Of a stretch of DNA of 8,033 nt, positions 1-6,897 are shown piece by piece; within the stretch, counting starts at the first letter, position 1, and the number at the start of each line of letters is the position of its first letter. The DNA is taken from positions 1 to 8,033 of the forward strand of contig VBDA01000063.1 in NCBI GenBank assembly GCA_005883655.1, given 5' to 3'. A program made the position numbers and the translations under genes. The notes beneath the pieces are model-generated. The model did no database searches. It was not told the DNA's origin and saw only the letters and a program-made list of their open reading frames with translations. The DNA comes from Betaproteobacteria bacterium (GTDB taxonomy: Bacteria; Pseudomonadota; Gammaproteobacteria; Burkholderiales; Casimicrobiaceae).

Positions 1-429
1 GACGCGCTCGTCCATCTGTCGCTGGCTCAGGGTTTCGTAGAGCCTCACGCCAAACGCGATGTTGTCATAGATCGACATCGGAAACGGCGTCGGCTTCTGA
101 AATACCATGCCCACCCGCGCCCGCAACATGTTGAGGTCGGTTCCCGGGTCGAGGATGTTAGCGCCGTTGAACATGATCTCGCCGATCGCGCGCTGCCCGG
201 GGTAGAGCGAGTACATCCGGTTCAGCGTCCGCAGCAGCGTCGACTTGCCGCATCCCGACGGACCGATGAACGCGGTCACCCGCCGCTCCACGATATCGAG
301 GTTGATGTCCTTCAGGCCCTGAAACTTGCCATAGAAGAAATCGAGTCCCTTGATGGACATCTTGGGCGACGCCGGCGGCAGGAATGCGTCATGCTTTTCC
401 GGACGTGTCGCAACCGCTTCGAAATTCAT
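1..429 (-). CDS. pstB: Phosphate ABC transporter ATP-binding protein PstB (partial, N-terminal 143 residues)
   Basis: This is the ATPase of the PstSCAB high-affinity phosphate importer; it acts as a dimer on the cytoplasmic face of the PstC/PstA channel. The visible part holds the N-terminal half of the nucleotide-binding domain: Walker A GPSGCGKST at about residues 56-64 and the Q-loop FQKPTPFPMSIYDN starting near residue 110, a stretch very characteristic of PstB. The signature motif, Walker B and H-loop lie beyond the window edge. I chose the ATG ending at 429 because a GGAG ribosome-binding site lies 6 bases upstream; an internal Met at residue 24 is a possible shorter start, since the core fold begins there. 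It follows pstA after 38 bases, so it is the fourth gene of the operon. phoU commonly follows pstB, but that region is not visible. Confidence 0.96.
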   Translation of the reverse strand, partial: MNFEAVATRPEKHDAFLPPASPKMSIKGLDFFYGKFQGLKDINLDIVERRVTAFIGPSGCGKSTLLRTLNRMYSLYPGQRAIGEIMFNGANILDPGTDLNMLRARVGMVFQKPTPFPMSIYDNIAFGVRLYETLSQRQMDERV

Positions 430-467
430 TGCGCGCTCCAACGGAAATCCACGGCTATCGGGTGACC

Positions 468-1337
468 CTATCTGGCCGCGGACTGGCGGAAGAAGGTGCG
501 CGCCAGAATGTTGATCACCAGCACCGCGAGCGTGATCACCAGCGCGCCGGCCCAGGCCAGCGTCTTCCAATCTTCGAACGGACTCATCGCGAACTGGAAG
601 ATCACCACCGGCAGGTTGGCCATCGGCTGATCCATGTTCACGCTCCAGAACTGGTTATTGAGCGCGGTGAACAACAACGGCGCGGTCTCGCCCGACATCC
701 GGGCGACCGCCAGCAACACGCCGGTGATCACGCCGCCGCGTACTGCTTTGAGCGTGACCATCAGGATCACCTTCCACATCGGCGCTCCGAGCGCGATCGC
801 CGCCTCGCGCAGGCTGCTTGGCACCAGATGCAGCATGTTCTCGGTGGTCCGCACCACGACCGGAATGGCAATCAGCGCCAGCGCCGCCGAGCCGGCCCAA
901 CCGGAAAAATGCCCCACCTGCGCGACATAAACCGTGTAGACGAACAGTCCTATCACGATCGAAGGCGCCGAGAGCAGGATATCGTTGATGAATCGCGTGG
1001 CGCTGGCGAGCCAACCGTCCTTGCCGAATTCAGCCAGATAAATACCGGCCAGGATTCCGATCGGCGTACTGACAAATGTTGCGACGCCGACGATGACGAC
1101 GCTCCCGAAGATGGCGTTGAGCAAGCCTCCTGCGGAGCCTGGCGGCGGGGTCATCTGGGTAAAAAGCGTCGGCGCAAGCGCCGCGAAGCCGTTGACAAAG
1201 AGCACCGTCAATATCCAGAGCAGGAACGCCATGCCGAAGGCCATGGTGGCAAGCGACATGGCGAGATTGAAGCGGTTGAGGAATAAGCGCTTGCGGTAAC
1301 GCCCTGAGCTTGCCCGGTCAAAGCTCGCCGTCGTCAT
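468..1337 (-). CDS. pstA: Phosphate ABC transporter permease PstA
   Basis: One of the two inner-membrane permeases that form the phosphate channel together with PstC. The 289-residue length is usual for the family. About six hydrophobic segments are visible (roughly 25-50, 76-101, 117-140, 148-163, 200-225, 260-281). The cytoplasmic EAA loop that docks PstB is LREAAIALGAPMWKV, about residues 177-190, and the ARMSGETAPLLFTA stretch near 212-225 is typical of PstA. The N-terminus is short and basic, consistent with a cytoplasmic start. The start codon overlaps the pstC stop by 4 bases (ATGA at 1334-1337), with a GAGGGT ribosome-binding site about 9 bases upstream, so translation is probably coupled to pstC. 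No frameshift or missing motif is seen. Confidence 0.97.
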   Translation of the reverse strand: MTTASFDRASSGRYRKRLFLNRFNLAMSLATMAFGMAFLLWILTVLFVNGFAALAPTLFTQMTPPPGSAGGLLNAIFGSVVIVGVATFVSTPIGILAGIYLAEFGKDGWLASATRFINDILLSAPSIVIGLFVYTVYVAQVGHFSGWAGSAALALIAIPVVVRTTENMLHLVPSSLREAAIALGAPMWKVILMVTLKAVRGGVITGVLLAVARMSGETAPLLFTALNNQFWSVNMDQPMANLPVVIFQFAMSPFEDWKTLAWAGALVITLAVLVINILARTFFRQSAAR

Positions 1338-2365
1338 GTTCGCCGACCCTCACCCTTGGCCAGCTGGGAGATGAGCAGGCGCGACAATCCAAGCACGATC
1401 AAGGTCAGCACGAACAGGACCAGCCCGAGCGTGATCAGCGACGCGCGATGGACCGGATCCGCCGCCTCGTTGAATTCGTTGGCGAGCGCCGACGCAATGG
1501 AATTACCGGGCTCGTAGAGCGAGCTGCTGATGCGGTAGGCATTGCCAATGATGAAGGTGACCGCCATGGTTTCTCCGAGCGCGCGCCCCAAGCCCAGCAT
1601 GATGCCGCCGATGACGCCGACCTTGGTATAGGGGAGCACGACGTTGTGCACCACTTCCCAGGTTGTGCAGCCGATGGCGTACGCGGACTCCTTCAATACC
1701 GGCGGGACGATCTCGAACACGTCGCGCATCACCGACGAAATAAAGGGAATCACCATCACCGAGAGAATGATGCCCGCGGAGAGCATACCGATGCCGTTGG
1801 GGGCGCCTTTGAACAACGGACCCACTATCCAGATGTTGCCGAAGATTTTTTGCAGCAGCGGCTGCACGTAGTCCCCGAACAGTGGCGCGAACACGAACAG
1901 ACCCCACATGCCATAAATGATCGAGGGGATCGCGGCCAGAAGCTCGACTGCCGTGCCCAGCGGCCGCTTGAGAATGGGAGGACACATTTCGGTGAGGAAA
2001 AGGGCGATGCCGAAGCTCACGGGGACGCCGATCAGCAAGGCGATGGCCGATGTCACCAGCGTTCCGTAAATCGGGGCGAGCGCTCCGAATTCGCTTTTGA
2101 CCGGATTCCAGACATTGGTGAAAAGGAACCCCAGCCCGAACTTTTCCAGCGCCGGCAGCGCCGCGTACGATAGCGCGCCGATGATGGCGAGCAACATCGC
2201 CAGCACCAGCACCGCGAATGACATGGTCGTGTGCTCGAACGCCCAATCCTGCCAAGGCGCCGCGGCTTGTCGCCGGGCGGGCGGTTTCGGCTCGCGCTGT
2301 CCGCGCGATTCGACGCGTAGATCCATCGTGCCAGGCAGTGTCATCGAAGCGGAAGTGTCCATCAT
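1334..2365 (-). CDS. pstC: Phosphate ABC transporter permease PstC
   Basis: Second inner-membrane permease of the Pst phosphate importer and partner of PstA. The 343-residue product has a polar, Pro/Arg-rich cytoplasmic N-terminus of about 45 residues and then six hydrophobic segments (about 48-70, 99-124, 138-162, 193-211, 250-273, 309-333). Strong family markers are the AIPSIIYGMWGLFVFAP stretch near 145-161, the EAA loop LKESAYAIGCTTWEVV at 224-239 and GRALGETMAVTFIIGN at 260-275. The start is a double ATG (2365 and 2362) with a GGGAAG ribosome-binding site just upstream; either ATG could be used. It is separated from pstS by 112 bases, the largest gap within this operon, and overlaps pstA by 4 bases. 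Confidence 0.97.
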   Translation of the reverse strand: MMDTSASMTLPGTMDLRVESRGQREPKPPARRQAAAPWQDWAFEHTTMSFAVLVLAMLLAIIGALSYAALPALEKFGLGFLFTNVWNPVKSEFGALAPIYGTLVTSAIALLIGVPVSFGIALFLTEMCPPILKRPLGTAVELLAAIPSIIYGMWGLFVFAPLFGDYVQPLLQKIFGNIWIVGPLFKGAPNGIGMLSAGIILSVMVIPFISSVMRDVFEIVPPVLKESAYAIGCTTWEVVHNVVLPYTKVGVIGGIMLGLGRALGETMAVTFIIGNAYRISSSLYEPGNSIASALANEFNEAADPVHRASLITLGLVLFVLTLIVLGLSRLLISQLAKGEGRRT

Positions 2366-2393
2366 GATACTTCCCTTGCCTGGAAATGCGCCG

Positions 2394-2409
2394 GCCGCGG
2401 AGCCGCGGC
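2394..2409 (-). repeat. GC-rich inverted repeat in the pstS-pstC spacer
   Basis: Two 7-base arms (GCCGCGG and CCGCGGC) separated by 2 bases form a perfect dyad in the 112-base gap between pstS and pstC. In RNA the innermost pair(s) would open to make a usable loop, leaving a short but very stable stem. No U-run follows, so it does not look like a full intrinsic terminator. Binding-protein genes of ABC transporters often need more expression than the permeases, and a stem-loop after the first gene commonly helps by stabilising the upstream mRNA or slowing readthrough; that role here is inference. The rest of the gap holds nothing else recognisable apart from the pstC ribosome-binding site. Confidence 0.4.
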
Positions 2410-2477
2410 GGGGATGCTCCGAATTGCCTGCGGGACTTTATGCACCGTAAGGCCCGCTCTAAGGCCGCCAGCCTCTA

Positions 2478-3521
2478 CTAGTTCCAGACCGGCTTGCCGG
2501 ATCCGTCCTTGAGCTGGGCGCGCCATGCGTCGGCGATAACCTTGGTCACGCTGTCGGGCATCGGCACGTAATCGAGCTCGGTTGCCATCTTCTGACCGCT
2601 TTTGAGCGCCCAGTCGAAGAATTTCAGTACCTCGGTGGCATTCTGCGGCTTGTCCTGCTTCTGGTGCATCAGGATGAAGCTCGCACCGGTGATCGGCCAA
2701 CTCGTCTTCCCAGGCTGGTCGGTAAGAATCTGATAAAAACCCGGCGCGTTCTTCCAGTCGGCGTACGCGGCCGCGGCCTGGAAGGTGTCGTCGTCCGGCT
2801 GCACGAATTGGCCCTCCTTGTTTTTCACCGAGGCGTAGCTCATCTTGTTTTTCTTGGCGTACGCGTACTCGACGTAGCCGATCGAGCCCTTGATCCGCTG
2901 CACGTATGCAGCGACGCCCTCGTTGCCCTTGCCGCCCACGCCTTCCGGCCAGGCGACCGCGGTGCTGGCGCCAACCTTCTCTTTCCATTCGGGGCTGACC
3001 TTGGAAAGGTAATCGGTCCAGATGAAGGTCGTGCCCGAGCCGTCCGAGCGGCGCACCACGGTGATCGGATCGGCCGGCAGCTTGAGGCCAGGATTCAGGT
3101 CGGCAATTGCCTTGTCGTTCCAGTTCTTGATCTTGCCGAGGAAGATGTCGGCCAGAACCGGACCGGTGAATTTAAGCTGGCCGGGCGCGATTGCCTCGAG
3201 ATTGACGACCGGGACCACGCCGCCGATGATCGCCGGAAACTGCATCAGGCCAGCCTGCTGCAAATCATCGGGCTTGAGCGGCATGTCGGAGGCGCCGAAG
3301 TCGACGGTCTTGGCCTTGATCTGGGCGATGCCGCCGCCCGAGCCGATCGATTGGTAATTGAGACCGACGCCGGTCTTCTGTTTGTAGGCGTCGGCCCACT
3401 TGGCGTAGATCGGATACGGAAAGGTCGCGCCGGCGCCGGTGATGTCGATGGCTTGCGCTTCGAGGCCGAAGCCAACGAACGTTACCCCCAGAAAGGTCGC
3501 CACATAGCGCCTGATATTCAT
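2478..3521 (-). CDS. pstS: Periplasmic phosphate-binding protein PstS
   Basis: High-affinity phosphate-binding protein that delivers phosphate to the PstCA channel. The 347-residue precursor starts with a signal peptide: basic NIRR, a hydrophobic stretch, and a probable signal peptidase I site after AQA (residue 24). There is no lipobox Cys, so it should be soluble in the periplasm. The mature protein begins with the PstS hallmark GAGATFPYP (29-37), followed by the phosphate-ligand loops: IGSGGG (59-64), SD at 78-79, and RRSDGSGTT (157-165). The C-terminal lobe is intact and the length is normal. The ATG at 3521 has a GAGGGA ribosome-binding site about 8 bases upstream. It is the first gene of the pst operon, directly downstream of a Pho box, so expression is expected to rise in low phosphate. 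Confidence 0.98.
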   Translation of the reverse strand: MNIRRYVATFLGVTFVGFGLEAQAIDITGAGATFPYPIYAKWADAYKQKTGVGLNYQSIGSGGGIAQIKAKTVDFGASDMPLKPDDLQQAGLMQFPAIIGGVVPVVNLEAIAPGQLKFTGPVLADIFLGKIKNWNDKAIADLNPGLKLPADPITVVRRSDGSGTTFIWTDYLSKVSPEWKEKVGASTAVAWPEGVGGKGNEGVAAYVQRIKGSIGYVEYAYAKKNKMSYASVKNKEGQFVQPDDDTFQAAAAYADWKNAPGFYQILTDQPGKTSWPITGASFILMHQKQDKPQNATEVLKFFDWALKSGQKMATELDYVPMPDSVTKVIADAWRAQLKDGSGKPVWN

Positions 3522-3551
3522 TTGCCGGTCCCTCGCATTTGAGCAGCCGAC

Positions 3552-3557
3552 ATTGTC
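3552..3557 (-). promoter_or_regulatory. Candidate -10 element of the pst promoter
   Basis: Reading the minus strand, GACAAT (4 of 6 matches to TATAAT) lies exactly 10 bases downstream of the Pho box. This is the spacing expected at PhoB-activated promoters, where the Pho box takes the place of a -35 element. A start point near 3545 would give a short leader of roughly 25 bases before the pstS ATG. The element sits inside an 11-base dyad (CGACA-A-TGTCG, 3548-3558). Assignment rests on spacing and weak consensus only. Confidence 0.55.
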
Positions 3558-3567
3558 GCGGGCGACT

Positions 3568-3585
3568 GTGACAATGACATGACAG
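3568..3585 (-). promoter_or_regulatory. Pho box (PhoB-binding site) upstream of pstS
   Basis: The minus strand reads CTGTCATGTCATTGTCAC. This is two 7-base direct repeats (CTGTCAT and TTGTCAC) separated by 4 bases, matching the E. coli Pho box pattern CTGTCAT-N4-CTGTCAY at all repeat positions but one; the spacer (GTCA) is less A/T-rich than usual. Phosphorylated PhoB binds such sites as a dimer to recruit RNA polymerase when phosphate is scarce. Its place 47 bases before the pstS ATG, with a -10-like hexamer at the right distance, supports a functional PhoB-dependent promoter for pstSCAB. Confidence 0.88.
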
Positions 3586-3601
3586 GCCGGCGCGATAAAC
3601 C

Positions 3602-3617
3602 GACGCAGACCGGCGTC
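3602..3617 (-). terminator. Weak stem-loop after the flavoprotein gene
   Basis: A 5-base perfect stem (GACGC / GCGTC) with a 6-base loop lies 15 bases past the flavoprotein stop codon; on the minus strand it is followed by GGTTTATC, which has only three consecutive T. It is the only hairpin I see between the dicarboxylate operon and the pst promoter. It is too short and T-poor to call a confident intrinsic terminator, so readthrough into pst or Rho-dependent ending remains possible. Confidence 0.2.
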
Positions 3618-3631
3618 CGAATCGACCGCCG

Positions 3632-5353
3632 TCAGCTCGCGAGCAACGACGCTCCCGGCCGGACCCGGGTGAACCGCACCGGAACTGACTCGACACCGAG
3701 GGCGCCGCCGCGGTCGCGGACACGGATAAAGGCAGATGCCGAAAGCTCTCCGGGCTCCGGGAAATCCGCTCTGAAATGCGCTCCCCGCGAATTCTCACGC
3801 GCGACCGCGGCGCGTACGATCGCCCGGCTGACCGCGACCAGGTTGGTCAGGTTGAGCCAATCGTGCCAGGTCAGATTGAATGCGCGGGTCCGCGCCGCGG
3901 TCGGTAGCGCGTAGCCGTGAAGCTGCTGAGCAAGCGCATCGAGGAACCTCGCCGCGTGCGCGAGGCTTGCGGCGTCGCGCACGATGCCGGCGTCGTCCCA
4001 CATGGTCGTGTGCAGCCGTTCCCGGATCGCCTCGAGATCGCTGGCTTCCCCCGAGTGAAACGGGCGGTCGGCGCGCGCGATCGCGGCCTCGACCGCGCGT
4101 GCGTCGGAAACGCGAAACGAACCTTCACGAGCGACCCACGCTGCCATCGCGTCGCCGGCAATGCCGCCGAAAACGGTGGAATTCGCCACTCCGTTGCCCC
4201 CTAGCCGGTTTGCGCCGTGCACCCCGCCGGAGTCCTCTCCGGCAACGAACAGTCCAGTCAGAGCCGTGGTGCAACCGGCTGCGAATTCGACGCCGCCCAT
4301 CATGTAATGCGCGGTCGGAACGACTTCGACCCGTCCGCCGGCAAGATCGAAGCCGCAATCCGCGCAGCGTTCGACCATGCCCTTGAACTGACGTCGCACA
4401 TTGTCTGCACCGAGATGCGCCATCGACAGCCAGACCCCGCCGTTAGGCGTGGTGCGGCCGGCGCGCATTTCGGCATAGATCGCGCGGGAGACGATGTCGC
4501 GCGTCGCACGCTCACCGCGCGGATCGTACTTCTGCATGAAGCGCTCGCCGTTGCCGTCCAGGAGATATCCTCCGGCGCCGCGCAACCCCTCTTCCAGCAC
4601 CGTCCCGGTCATCCGCGTATGCGCACCCGCGAGCAGCCCCGTGGGATGAAACTGAACCATTTCCATGTCCCGCAGCGGGAGGCCGGCGGCCAAAGCCATC
4701 GCCATCCCATCGCAGCTCTTGTCTCCGGACGGCGTATGAAAGCGGTACATGGTCGGCCCGCCGCCGGTCGCGAGCAGAACGGCCTGCGCCTCGACCAGAA
4801 CGTACTCGCCGTCGTGCATATCGACCAGCAGCACACCCGCGATGGCGCTACCGTCGGCGGTCAGAATGAACTCCAGCGCGCGATGTTCTTCCAGTCGCGC
4901 GATGCCGCGCGCCCACACCTGCTCCGCCAGGCGATTGATGATCTCGATGCCGGTCAGGTCACCCTTGTGCACCGTGCGATCGAAGGTCTGACCGGCGAAC
5001 GCTTTTTGGTGGATCGTGCCGTCGGGATTGCGATCGAAAAAACAGCCGATCTCGTTTTCGAGCTCGTGAACGCGCTCGATCGCGCCGGTGACGAGTGTCC
5101 AGGCGAGGTCCTGATCCGGGAGCCATTTGCCGCCCTCGATCGTGTCCATGAAATGGCGCTCAACCGAGTCGCCGGCGGCGAGCGCGACGTTGTAGCCTCC
5201 CTGGACCATGCGTGTGCACCCGCACTTGCCAAGCAGACCCTTGACCGCGATGGTGATCGACAGCGATGGATTCGCCGCCTGTGCATGCAATGCAGCGAAG
5301 AGCCCCGCGCCGCCCGATCCCAGAATGAGTATGTCGGTGCGAAGGCGGCGCAT
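3632..5353 (-). CDS. frdA: Fumarate reductase/succinate dehydrogenase-type flavoprotein subunit with Cys at the FAD-attachment position
   Basis: Catalytic FAD subunit of a complex II-type enzyme interconverting fumarate and succinate; 573 residues. Seen: N-terminal dinucleotide-binding motif GSGGAG (12-17), QGGYN (51-55), VLLATGGG (192-199), HPTG (236-239), RDIVSR (285-290), PTAHYMMGG (346-354) and GANRLGGNG (380-388). Equivalents of the catalytic His and Arg residues of E. coli FrdA are present (H236, R285, H349, R383). Two departures: residue 46, where SdhA/FrdA has the His that bonds FAD (S-H-T), is Cys (GCTR); and the Thr-Glu pair of the substrate site is Glu-Glu (254-255). FAD is therefore probably bound non-covalently. 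L-aspartate oxidase is related, but the genes upstream for an iron-sulfur subunit and anchors argue for a respiratory enzyme. Start: ATG at 5353, 14 bases after the fumarase beta stop; the frame stays open further upstream but that part overlaps fumarase and resembles no flavoprotein. Ribosome-binding site weak. Direction (Frd versus Sdh) cannot be proved from sequence. Confidence 0.92.
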   Translation of the reverse strand: MRRLRTDILILGSGGAGLFAALHAQAANPSLSITIAVKGLLGKCGCTRMVQGGYNVALAAGDSVERHFMDTIEGGKWLPDQDLAWTLVTGAIERVHELENEIGCFFDRNPDGTIHQKAFAGQTFDRTVHKGDLTGIEIINRLAEQVWARGIARLEEHRALEFILTADGSAIAGVLLVDMHDGEYVLVEAQAVLLATGGGPTMYRFHTPSGDKSCDGMAMALAAGLPLRDMEMVQFHPTGLLAGAHTRMTGTVLEEGLRGAGGYLLDGNGERFMQKYDPRGERATRDIVSRAIYAEMRAGRTTPNGGVWLSMAHLGADNVRRQFKGMVERCADCGFDLAGGRVEVVPTAHYMMGGVEFAAGCTTALTGLFVAGEDSGGVHGANRLGGNGVANSTVFGGIAGDAMAAWVAREGSFRVSDARAVEAAIARADRPFHSGEASDLEAIRERLHTTMWDDAGIVRDAASLAHAARFLDALAQQLHGYALPTAARTRAFNLTWHDWLNLTNLVAVSRAIVRAAVARENSRGAHFRADFPEPGELSASAFIRVRDRGGALGVESVPVRFTRVRPGASLLAS

Positions 5354-5367
5354 GCGAGGGACCCAAG

Positions 5368-5982
5368 TCAGCGGGATTTCACACCCAGCGTCGCAAGCAC
5401 GGCCGCGCGCTTGTCGCGCGCTTTGAGGTCGACCGCGTCGTACAAGCTCCCGCCATGGCTGTCCATGGCTACGCGCAGCGGACCAAAATCGCGGATGCGA
5501 AAGCGCCAGAGGCTCTCCGGATTCAGGTCGTCGAGATCGACGTCCTCGATTGCTTCGATCCATGTCGTCTCCAGCGCCGCGGTACCGCCGATGATGGCGA
5601 GATAAGCTCCCCCCAGCTCGCCGAATGCTGCGAGCGATGCGGCCCCCAGGCCGCCCTTGCCGATAACGAGGCGCACCCCGTAGTGCTGCATGAGCGGCCG
5701 CGTGAAACGCTCCATGCGCGCAGAGGTGGTGGTACCGATGCAAACCGGGGCGTAGCCAGTCGGATGCTGCGGCGATGGCGCGACCTTTTTCACGTTGGGC
5801 GCGGTGTGGATAACCGCGTGCCCGGCAAGATCGAATCGCGTGTTACGGCCGCGATCGAACATCGCAATCTGCGTCGCATCGCGAATGCCGTATAGCGTCC
5901 GCTGCAGCGTCACGGTGTCGTCGACGCGCAGCGCGCGCGCTTGCGCCTCGGTGATCGGCGTCGTCAAGTGGTGGTGCGTCAT
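5368..5982 (-). CDS. Class I fumarate hydratase, beta (C-terminal) subunit
   Basis: Second subunit of an iron-sulfur hydro-lyase that hydrates fumarate to malate; corresponds to the C-terminal domain of one-piece class I fumarases such as E. coli FumA, or to TtdB of L-tartrate dehydratase. The 204-residue product has the family markers CIGTTTSARM (81-90), the glycine-rich GKGGLG loop (108-113) and the terminal LWRFRIRDFGPLRV-x-MDS segment (158-174). No signal peptide or membrane segment is visible, so it is cytoplasmic. The start ATG follows the alpha-subunit stop by only 4 bases and has a poor ribosome-binding site, so translational coupling is likely. Fumarase rather than tartrate dehydratase is inferred from the neighbouring complex II genes; sequence alone does not settle the substrate. 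Confidence 0.93.
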   Translation of the reverse strand: MTHHHLTTPITEAQARALRVDDTVTLQRTLYGIRDATQIAMFDRGRNTRFDLAGHAVIHTAPNVKKVAPSPQHPTGYAPVCIGTTTSARMERFTRPLMQHYGVRLVIGKGGLGAASLAAFGELGGAYLAIIGGTAALETTWIEAIEDVDLDDLNPESLWRFRIRDFGPLRVAMDSHGGSLYDAVDLKARDKRAAVLATLGVKSR

Positions 5983-5986
5983 GGCT

Positions 5987-6871
5987 CTAGAACCCGTACG
6001 TCACACCCGCATCGGTGATGGTCGCGCTGGCCCGGCGCGCGGAGTGACACTGCATGTTGACTGCGACCGGATTCATGGTGATGTGAGTCGCAGCAAGCTC
6101 GACGTGCACCGCGAACGCGGTGGAGTCTCCGCCCAGGCCCTGCGGCCCGACACCGAGCATGTTGACCGCTTCGGAGAGCTCGGTCTCCAGCTTGGCGCCT
6201 TCGGGATCCGCGCATTGCGTTCCAAGCGCACGCGTCGCCGCAATCTTGGCAAGGTGAACGCACAAGTCCGCGGTGCCGCCGATACCGACGCCGATGATCG
6301 TCGGCGGGCAGGTCTTGCCACCGGCGTCGAGCACGCAATCTACGACGAAAGTCTTGATCGCATCGACGCCCTCGGCGGGGAGCGCCATCTTGAGCCAGGA
6401 GTTGTTCTCGGACCCGCTGCCCTTGGGGATCATCTCCACCGTGACGCCCTCGGCGGCGTCGGCGTGATCGATATAGATCACCGGAACGCCGATGCCGCAC
6501 GAGGTATGCTCGTTCTTGCGCGTCAGTGGATGCACGATTGACGAGCGCAGCGGATGCTCGCGCGTCGCGCGCTCGCAGCCCTTGCGCAGCGCCGCCTTGA
6601 GCGCGGTGCCATCGCCCTCGCCGAATTGCACGCCGCGGCCGATGGTCACGTTGTAGATCGGGATCCCCGTGTCCTGGCAGAGCAGGTTTTCGGTCGCCTC
6701 CGCAATCGAGATGTTCTTGATCATCGTGCCGAGAACGTTCTGTGCCGTCGAAGACGTCTCCTTTGCCGCGAGCGTGTCGAAGCCGCGCTTGACGTCGGGC
6801 GGCAGGATCTTGAGCGCCCGGATGTAGAGCTCCTTGGAGACGTTCTCGATTGTTTTCGGGTCGATGCGCAT
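5987..6871 (-). CDS. Class I fumarate hydratase, alpha (N-terminal, [4Fe-4S]) subunit
   Basis: Iron-sulfur subunit of the two-part class I fumarase (fumarate + water to L-malate), 294 residues, cytoplasmic. The three cysteines expected to hold the oxygen-sensitive [4Fe-4S] cluster are visible: C65 in LLCQDTGIPIY, C188 in GGKTCPPTIIGVGIGGTAD, and C275 in NMQCHSARRASATI. Other family stretches are VHPLTRKN (113-120) and PKGSGSENN (149-157). I chose the ATG at 6871 (MRIDPKTIENV) because homology begins there; the frame is open further upstream to 7078, but that part overlaps the anchor gene and looks random. The ribosome-binding site is weak. It begins 26 bases after the preceding anchor gene. 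The TtdA-type tartrate dehydratase alpha subunit is the alternative; the frd neighbours favour fumarase. Confidence 0.94.
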   Translation of the reverse strand: MRIDPKTIENVSKELYIRALKILPPDVKRGFDTLAAKETSSTAQNVLGTMIKNISIAEATENLLCQDTGIPIYNVTIGRGVQFGEGDGTALKAALRKGCERATREHPLRSSIVHPLTRKNEHTSCGIGVPVIYIDHADAAEGVTVEMIPKGSGSENNSWLKMALPAEGVDAIKTFVVDCVLDAGGKTCPPTIIGVGIGGTADLCVHLAKIAATRALGTQCADPEGAKLETELSEAVNMLGVGPQGLGGDSTAFAVHVELAATHITMNPVAVNMQCHSARRASATITDAGVTYGF

Positions 6872-6897
6872 GGCGTTCCAGTTTATGCCGATGGCCT

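Noticed and set aside
384..1286. A 300-codon plus-strand open frame opposite pstA
   Set aside because: Low-complexity Arg/His/Asp-rich product lying antisense to an unmistakable PstA; a GC shadow.
1310..2173. A 287-codon plus-strand open frame opposite pstC
   Set aside because: Same character as the other antisense frames, with no domain and charged repetitive composition.
2664..3542. A 292-codon plus-strand open frame opposite pstS
   Set aside because: Antisense to PstS, no motif, and its end falls in the pst leader.
3632..5353. Flavoprotein as L-aspartate oxidase (NadB)
   Set aside because: NadB shares the fold and lacks covalent FAD, but it is a soluble single-subunit enzyme; here iron-sulfur and anchor subunits sit in the same operon.
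4217..5605. A 462-codon open frame on the plus strand opposite the flavoprotein and fumarase beta genes
   Set aside because: Its product is rich in Arg, Gln, His and Ala with no recognisable domain, and it lies antisense to strongly conserved genes; long antisense frames are expected at this GC content.
5354..5743. N-terminal extension of the flavoprotein frame
   Set aside because: The frame is open but overlaps fumarase beta, reads as Arg/Gly/His-rich noise, and the FAD-binding fold starts right after the ATG at 5353.
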